Shown here: positions 53,285-62,769 of the stretch, piece by piece | Numbering within the stretch: position 1 is the stretch's first letter | Layout: every line of letters begins with the position of its first letter | Source of the DNA: Shewanella halifaxensis HAW-EB4 | GTDB lineage: Bacteria; Pseudomonadota; Gammaproteobacteria; Enterobacterales; Shewanellaceae | Assembly (NCBI RefSeq): GCF_000019185.1 | Contig: NC_010334.1 | Coordinates: forward strand, 4,030,001-4,094,000 | Direction of reading: 5' to 3' | Length of the DNA stretch: 64,000 bases | The notes under the pieces: model-generated | The model's input: only the letters and a program-made list of their open reading frames with translations | Told to the model about the DNA's origin: nothing | Databases searched by the model: none | Translations under genes and position numbers: made by a program

Positions 53285-54286
53285 CTAAGGTACTTGCTCA
53301 GTTTTAGTCGGAGATTGAAGTAGCAGCAATATAATCAAACCCAGCATCACCGAAAACAAAATTGACCCAATACGAATAAAATCGTTATGCAGTGCATTAC
53401 CACCACTCTCTGTAATGCCTTTAAAGAGCAAAATCACATAGGCGCAATATAAGACTTGAAAACTATTGATACTAGCCTCTTTTTTCATCGCATAAATACC
53501 CATCAACATGGCACAAACAATAGCCACGCCTAGCTGCACGATAATGTTGACTTCAAATGCAGCAGCCAACAACGGAGGTAAAGCAAACAACAGCCCGACA
53601 CTGTTCATTATGAAGCGGCTAATACCATAATTTACCCCTTTCATCGGGTTTGGATCCTTAATCACATTCGTAAAAGTAATAGCCATAAGAGCCGCTTGAG
53701 ATAAGTTTAAGTCGATAAAGACCCACAAACAGATAAACGAACAAGCCGCTTTAAGCAAAAGATGCCAAATCTCCGTCTGTGCTCCCCCCTCTGGGATCGT
53801 TTGAGTTGTCGCGATAATTTCCCCGCCGGGGAATAATAGAAAGGCAATAAAGACCGTAAAGCCAGCATAGATAAGTTCTAAAAATAGCCCTTTAGGCAGT
53901 TGAGTGATATCAAGCCCCTTCTGGCGGCTAAATACAGTCACTAATACCAATGAAAGCAGCATGAAAGAAGATATGATATCAGTAGGGTTTTCACGCGCCC
54001 TTTGCATGCACCAATAGAAGGTAACAAACAATAATAGATAATAAATTAATGGATCATCAAATAGGTATAGGCTTATTTGACCCTGCGCCCATGTGCAAAC
54101 AAACAAGATAACACCTAGCTTTAAAATCATTTTCGCTGACGGCATTTGTGAGCTGATACAAAATAAAACCGCCACCAAGGCAGGCCCAAGTAGTGGTAGA
54201 CGTGTACCGTAAAAATCCTGCCAATATAACAATAAAACTGGAAATACAGCCAATCGGATCAGCGCATTTGCCCGGCTATGAAACAT
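53285..54286 (-). CDS. DUF2955-type membrane protein (aromatic-acid exporter-like)
   Basis: 333 residues with about ten membrane segments in two blocks, separated by a hydrophilic loop (TTQTIPEGGAQTEIWHLL). The arrangement and the repeated LFV..., FLLFPGG and DPNPMKGVNYG features match DUF2955, a FUSC/AaeB-like inner-membrane channel partner. Overlaps the upstream HlyD gene by 11 bases, so the two are coupled and likely form an efflux pump. Substrate unknown. Confidence 0.82.
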   Translation of the reverse strand: MFHSRANALIRLAVFPVLLLYWQDFYGTRLPLLGPALVAVLFCISSQMPSAKMILKLGVILFVCTWAQGQISLYLFDDPLIYYLLLFVTFYWCMQRARENPTDIISSFMLLSLVLVTVFSRQKGLDITQLPKGLFLELIYAGFTVFIAFLLFPGGEIIATTQTIPEGGAQTEIWHLLLKAACSFICLWVFIDLNLSQAALMAITFTNVIKDPNPMKGVNYGISRFIMNSVGLLFALPPLLAAAFEVNIIVQLGVAIVCAMLMGIYAMKKEASINSFQVLYCAYVILLFKGITESGGNALHNDFIRIGSILFSVMLGLIILLLLQSPTKTEQVP

Positions 54287-55394
54287 AGGATAAGTAGCTC
54301 CAAGTCCAAGTCCATATATTCAACAATGTTTCACCTACCCCCGACTCCCCAGGGTAAAAACTTATCATGGCTCGAGCACCATAGCGCTGCTGTAATGCAC
54401 TCGCCTCCGGCCCGAGATTGATATTGACAGGAAAACGTTGCGAGTGTTGCAGCCCATCAGGAGAGATCAATAATCCCGTCGTTTGATCGGTTTGTAAATT
54501 GCCATTACCACTGCTTCCCCAGCCAATAGATTGCACCTCACCACGAAAGACTTGGCCGGGATAGGCATCAAATACAATTTTAACAGGCGTACCCGGTTTC
54601 AAATAAATGAGAGAGTTCTCCCTCAGCATCGCGGTGATCCAAGTGTGCTTATTATTGATAAAGGTGATTAAAGGGTGACCTGCTACAGCAAAATTACCCG
54701 CCGCCAAATTAAGGTGAGTAATGACTCCGTCACCTGGTGATCGCAGGTGACAATATGACTCTTCAAGTAGTGCTTGATGGAGCTGATTAAGCGCACTTTG
54801 CAGCTGTGGATTATTTTCACCCTTTGGTCCAAGAGCTTTTTTGGCGCGTTCAAGTGCGGCCTTAGCTTGAACGACCTGCGCCTCGGCATCTTTAAGCTGA
54901 TCTTGACTGTCCTCTAAAGACTGCTTGCTTATCACCCCTGTGCGCCCTAAAGCCGCCATTCGCTGAGTATGTTTAAAGGCATTATCATGTTTGATTTCGC
55001 TAGCCACTAAGTTGGCTTGAGCCTCTTGGATCCCTGCCGAATCAGCCCCTAATGACAACGTTGTTTGCTGCAAATGTAGGCGAGCGGCGGTGATTTTTAA
55101 TAAAAAAGGGGCATTATCTAAATCAACTAGAGCGTCGCCTTGGCGGACCTCTGCATTATTGAGCACTGATACCTTGTAAATATCAGCGGAAACTTGAGGA
55201 GTGATTTGGATCAATTGAGCGTTAACTCTCGCGTGATTATTCATCGGAGTAACACGATCAGCCCAGAGCGTATAAATCCATAATAAAAAGACAATAACTA
55301 ATAAAATCCACGTCACACGCTTAGAGGAGGCAACCGTTTTTTTCTGAGTAATTTCGGAATCACCAGTTGATGCAGTATCTTTACTTGTTGGCAT
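54276..55394 (-). CDS. HlyD-family membrane-fusion protein
   Basis: 372 residues; one membrane segment near residues 29-46, then a biotinyl-lipoyl half (PQVSADIYKVSVLNNAEVRQGDAL), a long helical hairpin (about 95-190, rich in Ala/Gln/Leu/Lys), and a second lipoyl half plus beta barrel (SPGDGVITHLN ... GTPVKIVFDAYPG). Same architecture as EmrA/AaeA. It bridges the inner-membrane DUF2955 protein to the outer membrane. First gene of the pair. Confidence 0.92.
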   Translation of the reverse strand: MPTSKDTASTGDSEITQKKTVASSKRVTWILLVIVFLLWIYTLWADRVTPMNNHARVNAQLIQITPQVSADIYKVSVLNNAEVRQGDALVDLDNAPFLLKITAARLHLQQTTLSLGADSAGIQEAQANLVASEIKHDNAFKHTQRMAALGRTGVISKQSLEDSQDQLKDAEAQVVQAKAALERAKKALGPKGENNPQLQSALNQLHQALLEESYCHLRSPGDGVITHLNLAAGNFAVAGHPLITFINNKHTWITAMLRENSLIYLKPGTPVKIVFDAYPGQVFRGEVQSIGWGSSGNGNLQTDQTTGLLISPDGLQHSQRFPVNINLGPEASALQQRYGARAMISFYPGESGVGETLLNIWTWTWSYLSYVS

Positions 55395-55854
55395 AAGTTT
55401 TCATCTTCATAGTATGAGGTGATTGGGTTAGTCGACATGCCCACAACTAAGCCTCTAAAACGGAAGTCGTAGGTATAGGTACAATGAACCTGTTTGAAAT
55501 ATAGTTCAACATTAGTCTAGTTGAAGCTAAGACAACAAAAGTACATAATTATTAGCGAATAAATCCATAAGCCATAGATTTGTAAACAGAAGTAGCTATT
55601 AAGCCAATCAGATTATGTCAGCGTGTTGTAATCGCGCAGGCAAAATGGCAAATGCTTGTTTAACTTGAAATTTAAACTGAAGCTGAAATTGAGGTTGGTA
55701 CTATCTTGTCGTTATTGAAGTCAATATTGCAGATGGTGAGGCACTAAATGTGTTAAAAGCCAAAAGGATGAGAAAAAGCCTTGCCATTTAAATCATCATT
55801 AAATCAATGAAATAACTACAGACAAGGCTCAATAAGATAGGCAGTTAACTGCGT
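55395..55854. other. Intergenic region between hlyD-like and DUF3297-like genes
   Basis: About 460 bases. AGCCTTG and CAAGGCT with a long loop (55772-55830) may terminate the DUF3297-like gene on the minus strand (CAAGGCTTTTT); nothing else is recognised. Confidence 0.4.
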
Positions 55855-56103
55855 CTATTTATAAAAAGCTTCAACTTCGCCTTTTACAGTTACCATAAGC
55901 GGTTGACCACGACGGTCTAATGCTTTGTGTGAAGGCACTTTTACCCAGCCTTCGCTGATGCAATATTCTTCAACATCAAAACGTTCTTTGCCGTTAACCT
56001 TGATACCGATATCAAACTCGAAAATAGCTTCCACATGATGTGGGCTACGTGGGTTAACAGAAAGACGATCCGGTAAAGCTGGTTGTGATGTAGTGTCGGT
56101 CAT
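55855..56103 (-). CDS. DUF3297-like small protein
   Basis: 82 residues from ATG 56103 (MTDTTSQPALPDRLSVNPRS). The patterns SPHHVEAIFEFDIGIKVNGKE, DVEEYCISEGWVKVPSHK and VTVKGEVEAFYK match DUF3297, short beta-rich proteins of unknown function common in gammaproteobacteria. The 39-codon upstream extension does not resemble the family and is rejected. Confidence 0.82.
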   Translation of the reverse strand: MTDTTSQPALPDRLSVNPRSPHHVEAIFEFDIGIKVNGKERFDVEEYCISEGWVKVPSHKALDRRGQPLMVTVKGEVEAFYK

Positions 56104-56507
56104 AATCGTGGCCTGTAGTAAAAAATCGGAGTAAATAAAAAGTGCGCTATTGTAGGCAATACAGGGCTCGTGCTCAATAGCGGCTGCAATAAATGTTAGT
56201 GGATTCTCACTAGTATTCAAGACGGCTTATCGGTTCACAATTCTCAGCCCCGAAAACTCCATTACAGTCGGACCCAATGACTGACTCACTAACCGTTACC
56301 ATGCCTACGACTCTATTCGTAAAATGAGCTTAGTGAACTATAATTACTTACTGCCAAAGACAATCTAAGCCTCCTTAAACTAGGACAGCGATGATGAGGA
56401 TCAATGCTGGCTAATGACGAAACGAAAGTGACACAAACCGTGATGATTGCTCGTTGCAGCTAATTTCTGGTAGCGGCAACAGATCAATAAGGATGGAGTT
56501 ACAGAGT
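56104..56507. other. Intergenic region before the cytochrome c gene
   Basis: About 400 bases with both promoters. No gene or structured RNA recognised. Confidence 0.35.
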
Positions 56508-56972
56508 ATGAAATTTTTACGTCTATGCATGCTAGGGTTAGTTGCAGCTGCAATATCGGGTTGTGACAAGTCGGTAGATTCGCCTCAGGGCTTTAGCCTC
56601 CCTGATGGCAATGTTGCCAAAGGAAAACAGGTTTTCTTGAAGTATCAATGCCTCTCATGTCATCAGTTAGAAGGTATTAAGCAACCGGAGGTCATCGAAC
56701 ACTCAATATTATCAATCCCTCTGGGGGGGGAATCCAATAAGGTTAAAACCTACGCAGCTCTGGTAACGGGCATTATAAATCCGTCACACACCTTCATAGA
56801 CGGCTACCCCAAGTCTGCAGTTCAAGTCGATGGTGTATCAAAAATGGTGAGCTTTAATAGCGTAATGACTGTCGATGAGCTGGTTAACCTAGTGGTGTTT
56901 TTGCAGCCCTATTACACACTGGCCCCTTACACCCGAACGCAATACTCCCCCTATCGATACGATAAACAATAG
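56508..56972 (+). CDS. Lipoprotein cytochrome c, single heme
   Basis: 154 residues from ATG 56508. Signal peptide with lipobox ISGC (Cys19), then one heme motif C48-LS-C51-H52. The domain is about 110 residues, typical of a class I cytochrome c; Met residues in VSKMVSFNSVMTVDEL offer the distal ligand. Probably a periplasm- or membrane-anchored electron carrier. The gene holds a run of eight G (56723-56730, codons GGG GGG G) that could slip. Its last 12 codons are duplicated downstream. Confidence 0.9.
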   Translation: MKFLRLCMLGLVAAAISGCDKSVDSPQGFSLPDGNVAKGKQVFLKYQCLSCHQLEGIKQPEVIEHSILSIPLGGESNKVKTYAALVTGIINPSHTFIDGYPKSAVQVDGVSKMVSFNSVMTVDELVNLVVFLQPYYTLAPYTRTQYSPYRYDKQ

Positions 56973-56999
56973 CGAAATCAAAACCATTCACTTAAAGAG

Positions 57000-57026
57000 A
57001 AAGGGGGCATAAATCGCCCTCTTTTT
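57000..57026 (+). terminator. Terminator of the cytochrome c gene
   Basis: AGGGGGC and GCCCTCT (one G-T pair) with a T run, between the two copies of the gene's 3' end. Confidence 0.75.
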
Positions 57027-57031
57027 ATGAG

Positions 57032-57087
57032 CAGAACTCAATATTCTCCCTATCGATTCGATAGGCAATAGGTAAATCAAAATGGTT
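57032..57087 (+). repeat. Duplicated 3' end of the cytochrome c gene
   Basis: The segment from 56934 to 56988 recurs about 99 bases later with a handful of substitutions. In frame it reads TQYSPYRFDRQ-stop against TQYSPYRYDKQ-stop in the real gene, so it is probably the remnant of a tandem paralogue or a small duplication. Confidence 0.7.
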
Positions 57088-57148
57088 AGATCACTAATAA
57101 CGGTTATGCAGTGGTATTGAAAGTCGCTTAACGGTTGAACCGAGCTTA

Positions 57149-57178
57149 TAAAAAAGGCCTGCTATGCAGGCTTTTTTG
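57149..57178 (-). terminator. Terminator of the small membrane-peptide gene
   Basis: AAGCCTGC and GCAGGCTT with loop ATA, flanked by A and T runs, 11 bases past the stop of the 41-residue ORF. Confidence 0.75.
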
Positions 57179-57188
57179 TCGATGAACG

Positions 57189-57314
57189 CTATTGCTGGCT
57201 ATAGAGACCTTGCAGCTTATTTATAATGAGTCCAACAGCGACAACCAAAAACTGAACAGTAGCTATGCTGGCCGCCAGTGAGAAAAGGGTAGGAAAATTA
57301 TCAACAAACTCCAT
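57189..57314 (-). CDS. 41-residue single-span membrane peptide
   Basis: From ATG 57314 with a near-perfect GGAGG ribosome site six bases upstream: MEFVDNFPTLFSLAASIATV... then QFLVVAVGLIINKLQG. One hydrophobic segment (about residues 8-33) and a polar end QGLYSQQ. Short, with a dedicated terminator 11 bases later, so it is likely a real small membrane protein, possibly a regulator or toxin-like peptide. Nothing else can be said. Confidence 0.55.
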   Translation of the reverse strand: MEFVDNFPTLFSLAASIATVQFLVVAVGLIINKLQGLYSQQ

Positions 57315-57627
57315 CGAAAACCTCCAGTTTAATTCGATAGCAACGGATACGACTGGAGAAATATTGCACAAAGGTTTGGTTTGAAATCTGACTTGGATCA
57401 CAAAAGTAGTTGCTTTAACTAATGTTAATCTTAACCATAACTAAAGTTAATCTTAGCCTTCAAAATAGTAAAATTTGATGGGGCTTCATCAATCAAAAAA
57501 CCACTCCCCATTAATACCAATCAGTATAAGAGAGCGGCTCATCCCCACAGGCTGTACATCCTGCTATTGCTAAATTTAACGCAGCAATTAGCGAGATAGC
57601 TAGCGTGGCAATTAACTGACGTTGTAC

Positions 57628-58734
57628 TTAACGCGTTAGATAAGCGCGAACAAAGTTGGTAATTGCGACCATATCTGCAACGGCAATGAACTCATCGGTG
57701 GTGTGCACCTTCGACATGCCCGTCGACAAGTTAACCGTCTTCAAACCTTGTTCATTAAAGATGTTGGCATCAGAACCGCCACCCGTAGGCTTAGTAACCG
57801 CTTCAATCCCTATGGCCTCAAAGGCAGCCTTAATCGCAACTACATGCGCATCATCATCTGAGATATGGTAGGCGTTATAAGAGCGGCTTGAGTCAATCTC
57901 TATACTCGCACCATGCTTTTGCGCCGCCGCTTCAAAGGTCGACACCATATGCGTTACTTGCTTTGCTAGCTTGTCATCATCCAATGAACGAGCTTCTGCT
58001 TCAATATGCAGCTCTGGCATCACGATATTGGTCGCCTGACCGCCTCGCACCACACCGATATTAGCGGTGGTTTCATCATCGATACGGCTCAGCTGCATCT
58101 TGCTAATGGCATCGGCTGCTACCGTCAGGGCATTGATGCCAGCTTCCGGCTCAAGTCCCGCATGGGCAGGCTTACCCTTGATGGTCACTTTTAAGCTTTG
58201 CTGACCCGGAGCGGTAGTAATAATGGTGCCAATAGGACCACCGGAGTCGAGCACAATCGCTTGTTTAGATTCAATCTTGCTGATATCGAAGTTTTTTGAA
58301 CCGTGCATGCCGCGCTCTTCATAAACGGTAAAGGCCACTTCAATCGTTTTATGGGCTTCGCCGCTCTCTTGAATGCTACGAACCGCTTCCATCACAGCGG
58401 CGATCCCCGATTTATCATCGCCACCTAAAATGGTGTCGCCTTGAGAGCGAATAATGCCGTCTTCGATGATAGGCTCGATACCATTGCCCGGTGTTACAGT
58501 GTCCATATGGCTACTGAAAACAATGCTACCATCAAGCTCGCCTTGTAGCTTAGCGTAGATGTTAAAGCCGTTTGAAATCGAGCCTGGTACAGCAAGCCGA
58601 GTCACCTCAAAGCCTAGTTGACCGAGCTGCTCAACTAAGGTTTCTGCAACCGCTTTTTCATTACCTGATTCACTGTCGATTTTCACCAGTGAGATAAAAT
58701 GTTCAACGAGTCTTTCTTGATTGATATTTTTCAT
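57628..58734 (-). CDS. M20-family peptidase (PepT-like)
   Basis: 368 residues, typical peptidase-T/YqjE length. The di-zinc site residues are present: His76 and Asp78 (SSHMDTVTPG), Asp106 (GGDDKSG), Glu139-Glu140 (YEERGMHGS) and a His in HTTDEF at the C-terminus. The lid domain (about 170-280) follows the usual order. M20 members remove N-terminal amino acids from small peptides or hydrolyse N-acyl amino acids; the peptide-tripeptidase assignment is likely, not proven. Own transcription unit. Confidence 0.92.
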   Translation of the reverse strand: MKNINQERLVEHFISLVKIDSESGNEKAVAETLVEQLGQLGFEVTRLAVPGSISNGFNIYAKLQGELDGSIVFSSHMDTVTPGNGIEPIIEDGIIRSQGDTILGGDDKSGIAAVMEAVRSIQESGEAHKTIEVAFTVYEERGMHGSKNFDISKIESKQAIVLDSGGPIGTIITTAPGQQSLKVTIKGKPAHAGLEPEAGINALTVAADAISKMQLSRIDDETTANIGVVRGGQATNIVMPELHIEAEARSLDDDKLAKQVTHMVSTFEAAAQKHGASIEIDSSRSYNAYHISDDDAHVVAIKAAFEAIGIEAVTKPTGGGSDANIFNEQGLKTVNLSTGMSKVHTTDEFIAVADMVAITNFVRAYLTR

Positions 58735-58947
58735 CTGTATGCGACTTCTTTTTTGCGAATATAGTCCAGCATCATAAACCCAAGTGATACATGGGGTAGC
58801 TGAGTTATATCAAAGAAATGCCCGAATACTCATCGTTTACTAAAGAGGAGCCTGCGACTCCTCTGTTAGAAACTGAAGGCTGTAAATAAGAAACAAGAGA
58901 CAGGCATCGCTATTTAGAATAAAGCTAGCGCGATGGTAACACTAGTA

Positions 58948-59610
58948 CTAACGCTCAATATTGACAGCGACCTGTTTAGCCAGTTTTAACAGCAAACTTC
59001 TCATCTGGGTAACGGATTGCGAATATCCATCCGCTTCTAATGGTTCCTCAAAGGTAAAAGTCTGTTCAATGGCCTGTCGGCCCTTTGCTTTACCTTCCAT
59101 TTCTAGCTTGTTGTGATACTGGTAGCGACCCGCTAGCACTACCTTAGATTGCGCTGTCACATAGAAATAATCGATTTCAATAGACAGCTGGGCTAGCTCA
59201 TTAGCCTGCAGAGCTTCGGCTTCTGGGACAAATTTAAGCGTTTTACTGATAGCGTTTAAATCAAGCTGCAAGGCCTTTAAGGTCTCATCGGCTAATGGTT
59301 CGGCCCACATATGAAAACTGGCATAGCTCAGTTTGTGCTGATTAATTTGCATCACGAGATAGGGAGAGTTTAAATATTCCGCCAATTGCACAGTGAGCCC
59401 AACATTGGTTTTTTCACTAGGCTCAACGCCCTGATTTAATGCAATCTGCCCTTGTGATGCATTCCCTGCTGCCGAGTAGCTATTTAACAAGTAATAACTA
59501 TTGCTGCTTGAAGCAGAACTGCAGCCTGTAAGTAACAAGGCGGCACCGAATAAACTTATTAAGCCAAGTCTCATTGTTAATATCAGCCTCATTGTTAAGA
59601 TCAGTCTCAT
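58948..59610 (-). CDS. pqiC: PqiC-type lipoprotein
   Basis: 220 residues. Lipobox LLLTGC. DUF330/ABC-type auxiliary lipoprotein family, consistent with the third gene of a pqiABC operon. The N-terminus is a near-exact triple repeat of 18 bases (ATGAGACTGATCTTAACA), giving three in-frame ATGs; the first overlaps the pqiB stop (ATGA) and is coupled to it, while the third gives a signal peptide of usual length. PqiC docks to PqiB at the outer membrane. Confidence 0.92.
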   Translation of the reverse strand: MRLILTMRLILTMRLGLISLFGAALLLTGCSSASSSNSYYLLNSYSAAGNASQGQIALNQGVEPSEKTNVGLTVQLAEYLNSPYLVMQINQHKLSYASFHMWAEPLADETLKALQLDLNAISKTLKFVPEAEALQANELAQLSIEIDYFYVTAQSKVVLAGRYQYHNKLEMEGKAKGRQAIEQTFTFEEPLEADGYSQSVTQMRSLLLKLAKQVAVNIER

Positions 59611-61259
59611 TGGTTAACCTCTGAATGTTTTTTTGGCTCTAAATCTTGGCTACCAGAGTCAAAGATAAGACCATTCGGTTTGCGCTTTAATTGCTCCAAC
59701 AAAGGCTTAAGCTCATACATCACATCTGAAATACTCTTCATCGCTTCCTGTAACCCCTCATAACCTTGAGATCCAGATGAGAAATCTTGGCTCAATGATT
59801 CAAAACTCTCCAATGCGACTCTTAACTGCTTAATTAAGCCTTGCTGTTCAGCACTAACCAATAACTTATCTAGATTTTGACTCGTATGCTGAAGCTCGCT
59901 AAGCAGGCTGGCAGCATTAACTAGGGTGACATTGGCATTGCCCGTTAGTTCATCTAACGGCAAACCATTCAGCTTGTCGACAAATAGCTCAACTTTATCA
60001 ATCAACTGAGAATACTGATCTTTTACGGTCGGGATTACTGGATAATTTTGATAAATATCAAGCTTCTCTAGCCGTGGCAAATCAAAATGCTGTAACTCAA
60101 CAAATAAACTTCCTGTCAGTAAGCTGCCTGTTTTCAAGCTGGCCCTTAATCCTTCTTTAATCCACAGGGTATTATGTTTCTTCATCAAGGCCATGCCTTG
60201 CTCATTATCAGGCAGGCCAATTCGACCAGGCTGTATACTGAGCAACACAGGAATACGAACTGCCTCGCTGTACATGATGCTAGGATCTGTGGTTATCAAT
60301 TCAACAGAGGAAACCTCACCTACCGTCACACCGCGATACTCCACTGGCGCACCGACACTTAATCCTCGGATCGTATCACTCACTAACATCACATATTGTA
60401 GTGAGTATTTATAACGGGCATTACTGGCATCTTGATAGTCATCAAAAATTTGAAAAGAGTCTAGCTCATTAATTTTAGTTCCCAATGGCATTCCGTCCGG
60501 TATGCCAAAGGTCACTCCATTGGTTAATATGGTTTGAAGACTACCTGTTTTAAGTGAAATCCCCTCAGCATTGAGGTCAACCACTAAGCCGCTAGCATCC
60601 CAGAATCGAGTGTTATTAGTGAGTAGCTCATGGTATGGAGCATGAATAAATGCATTATAATAAACAGCGCGCTCTTTGATATTAAAGTGCACCTCTTCAA
60701 TTTTACCGACGGTTAATCCTTTATAGATAATAGGGTCCCCCTGAGAATAAGCGAACTCCTTATCACTGATTAATGTGACTTGTAAGCCTGGCGTCCCCTT
60801 TGGCGTGATGGGAGGAGAATTTAAGGCGGTAAATTCATTACGACCTTGCTTAGATGAGCCCGGTGAGAGCTCAATATACACACCGGATATTAATGTATCT
60901 AAACCGGTGATCCCTGAGAGGGCAACTTTTGGGCTCACCACCCAAAACTTACTGTCTTCCATCAGCATTTTTTCAGTATTTTTTGACATTCTTGCTGTGA
61001 CAATAACCCCATCATCTTGATCATTGAGCTTAATGGTTTCAACCTCGCCAATAGTGACCGATCTCGATTTTATTTTTGTTTTTCCCGCTTCCATCCCCTC
61101 GGCAGAATTAAAAAGAATGGTCACAGTCGGGCCCTGGTTACTTATGTGGTAATACACCATCCAGCCACCAATCAATAGGGCAACTATGGGCACAAACCAG
61201 ATAGTAGAGATTGTTTTCACTGTTTTAATCTCTGCATCAAGGGGCTGTTGTGTTTTCAT
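59607..61259 (-). CDS. pqiB: PqiB intermembrane lipid-transport protein
   Basis: 550 residues. One N-terminal membrane segment (about 18-38) and three MCE domains (about 42-135, 155-220, 285-395) with the VTIGEVE and VGAPVEYRGVTVG motifs, then a long helical C-terminus, as in E. coli PqiB. The needle-like hexamers of MCE proteins carry lipids between the membranes. It overlaps pqiC by 4 bases and follows pqiA by 5 bases, so the three are one operon. Confidence 0.95.
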   Translation of the reverse strand: MKTQQPLDAEIKTVKTISTIWFVPIVALLIGGWMVYYHISNQGPTVTILFNSAEGMEAGKTKIKSRSVTIGEVETIKLNDQDDGVIVTARMSKNTEKMLMEDSKFWVVSPKVALSGITGLDTLISGVYIELSPGSSKQGRNEFTALNSPPITPKGTPGLQVTLISDKEFAYSQGDPIIYKGLTVGKIEEVHFNIKERAVYYNAFIHAPYHELLTNNTRFWDASGLVVDLNAEGISLKTGSLQTILTNGVTFGIPDGMPLGTKINELDSFQIFDDYQDASNARYKYSLQYVMLVSDTIRGLSVGAPVEYRGVTVGEVSSVELITTDPSIMYSEAVRIPVLLSIQPGRIGLPDNEQGMALMKKHNTLWIKEGLRASLKTGSLLTGSLFVELQHFDLPRLEKLDIYQNYPVIPTVKDQYSQLIDKVELFVDKLNGLPLDELTGNANVTLVNAASLLSELQHTSQNLDKLLVSAEQQGLIKQLRVALESFESLSQDFSSGSQGYEGLQEAMKSISDVMYELKPLLEQLKRKPNGLIFDSGSQDLEPKKHSEVNQ

Positions 61260-61264
61260 AAATT

Positions 61265-62470
61265 TTAATACTCGTTATAGATTAATTTCGGCTCAAAGCT
61301 CATTGCAGCCAACATAGTTATGATGACGACCGCCGAGAAAGCCAAACTAGCAGGGCCAGGTATTATGCTCATGGTATTACCAAGCTGAACCAAGCTTGTG
61401 AGTGTAATCACCACAAATATATCCACCATGGACCAGCGACCAATAAACTCTGCAGCGCGGTACAAAAGTATGCGTTGATGCGATAATTGACCCGAGTGGA
61501 TCTGTACGCTGTAATTTAACCAGATAAGGGTAGCTATTTTAGTAATCGGTACCATAATGCTGGCAATAAATACTACCATAGCAATAGGATATGACTTTTC
61601 TTGCCAGAGTAATAATACCCCGCCAATGATTGTATTAGGTTCATTCTGTCCTAAAAATTGAGTATTCATTATCGGCAAAATATTAGCCGGAATGTAAAGG
61701 AGAATTGCAGTAATAATTAATGCCCAAGTTTTTTGGATTGATAGGCTGTTAGCTCGACGTTTATCACTGCTTGTCACTTGAGGTATGAGTTTTGGCTCGG
61801 CAGGCTCAGACACTGGAACGCGGACTCGCTGCTGTTCAGTACGCCTCACTGTTAACGCTTGATAAAATGCTCTTTTATCCAAGTGTAATAACGCGGCAGT
61901 CATTGAAATTGAAAATAAAATAAATGAAAAATAGGAAGTACCCAAGCCAATTTCTGCTATCGAAATTATCTTTACAAAGCTTACTAAGGTTCCTATTAAA
62001 AAAATCTCTACCATATTCCAAGGGATCAATTTAAATATCACACTTGTGAGGCCTAGCCCTTTAGGTGGATAGCGACCTTGCCTGAGAAAAAACACTAAAT
62101 AGATAACAGAGATTAATATGAAACCGGGGATAACAAATACGCTAGCCACTTCGATAATGGCAAGCCAAGCATAACCATTATCAATAAGAATTCTCACGCT
62201 ATCTAAGAGCTTAATGCTATCTCCTAAGCCATTATATTCAAAAGAAATAAACTCAAATTGAAATGATAGGATCAAGAAAATTAACGCTGAAATGGCAAAC
62301 GCAAGAATACGATCCAAGCAGTTACTACGTCTAGCCGTTAAAAGGTAGCCACAACGAGGACAAAGCGCTTTTTGGTTTACCGCTAACTTGGGGATCAATA
62401 AGGTAAGGTCACACTCATTACAAACATCAGCTTTATCTAAACTATTGTTTTCGTGATTATTAATTACCAT
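61265..62470 (-). CDS. pqiA: PqiA inner-membrane protein
   Basis: 401 residues from ATG 62470. Two PqiA halves, each with about four membrane segments. The first carries a zinc-ribbon CNECDLTLLIPKL ... CPRCGYLL; the second half lacks a matching complete ribbon (the loop before residue 235 carries no CxxC), unlike E. coli PqiA. Loss of the second ribbon is also described in relatives such as LetA/YebS variants, so it may be normal here. Membrane platform for PqiB. Confidence 0.9.
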   Translation of the reverse strand: MVINNHENNSLDKADVCNECDLTLLIPKLAVNQKALCPRCGYLLTARRSNCLDRILAFAISALIFLILSFQFEFISFEYNGLGDSIKLLDSVRILIDNGYAWLAIIEVASVFVIPGFILISVIYLVFFLRQGRYPPKGLGLTSVIFKLIPWNMVEIFLIGTLVSFVKIISIAEIGLGTSYFSFILFSISMTAALLHLDKRAFYQALTVRRTEQQRVRVPVSEPAEPKLIPQVTSSDKRRANSLSIQKTWALIITAILLYIPANILPIMNTQFLGQNEPNTIIGGVLLLWQEKSYPIAMVVFIASIMVPITKIATLIWLNYSVQIHSGQLSHQRILLYRAAEFIGRWSMVDIFVVITLTSLVQLGNTMSIIPGPASLAFSAVVIITMLAAMSFEPKLIYNEY

Positions 62471-62769
62471 ATCGTTAATCAAACCTAATTAAGGTGTTTT
62501 AACCTGCATAGCAAGTCAAATGTAAGATAAAAGTTTACAACTCAGCAAAATAATAATCAAGTCAGTAAGTTAAGCGATACCTCAATTATAGGCTGACGCT
62601 CAAATATTGCCACCTGATATATAGAGTCAATAAAGTCTCAAATAGATGATTCAGAGCTGAAGGCAGCTCATTTATTCATTGCTACAGGTTGATTTATCAT
62701 TGTTCACCATAGAGAATAACGCTAGTTTAAGTTGGCTATTCAATAGCGTACATTAGGAGTTACTGTTAA
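62471..62769. other. Intergenic region between pqiA and the deaminase gene
   Basis: About 300 bases of divergent promoter sequence; no feature recognised. Confidence 0.35.

Noticed and set aside
57511..57530. TAATACCAATCAGTATAAG, with similar words at 43888 and 39905
   Set aside because: Short palindromic word common in Shewanella-like genomes; too short to call an element.
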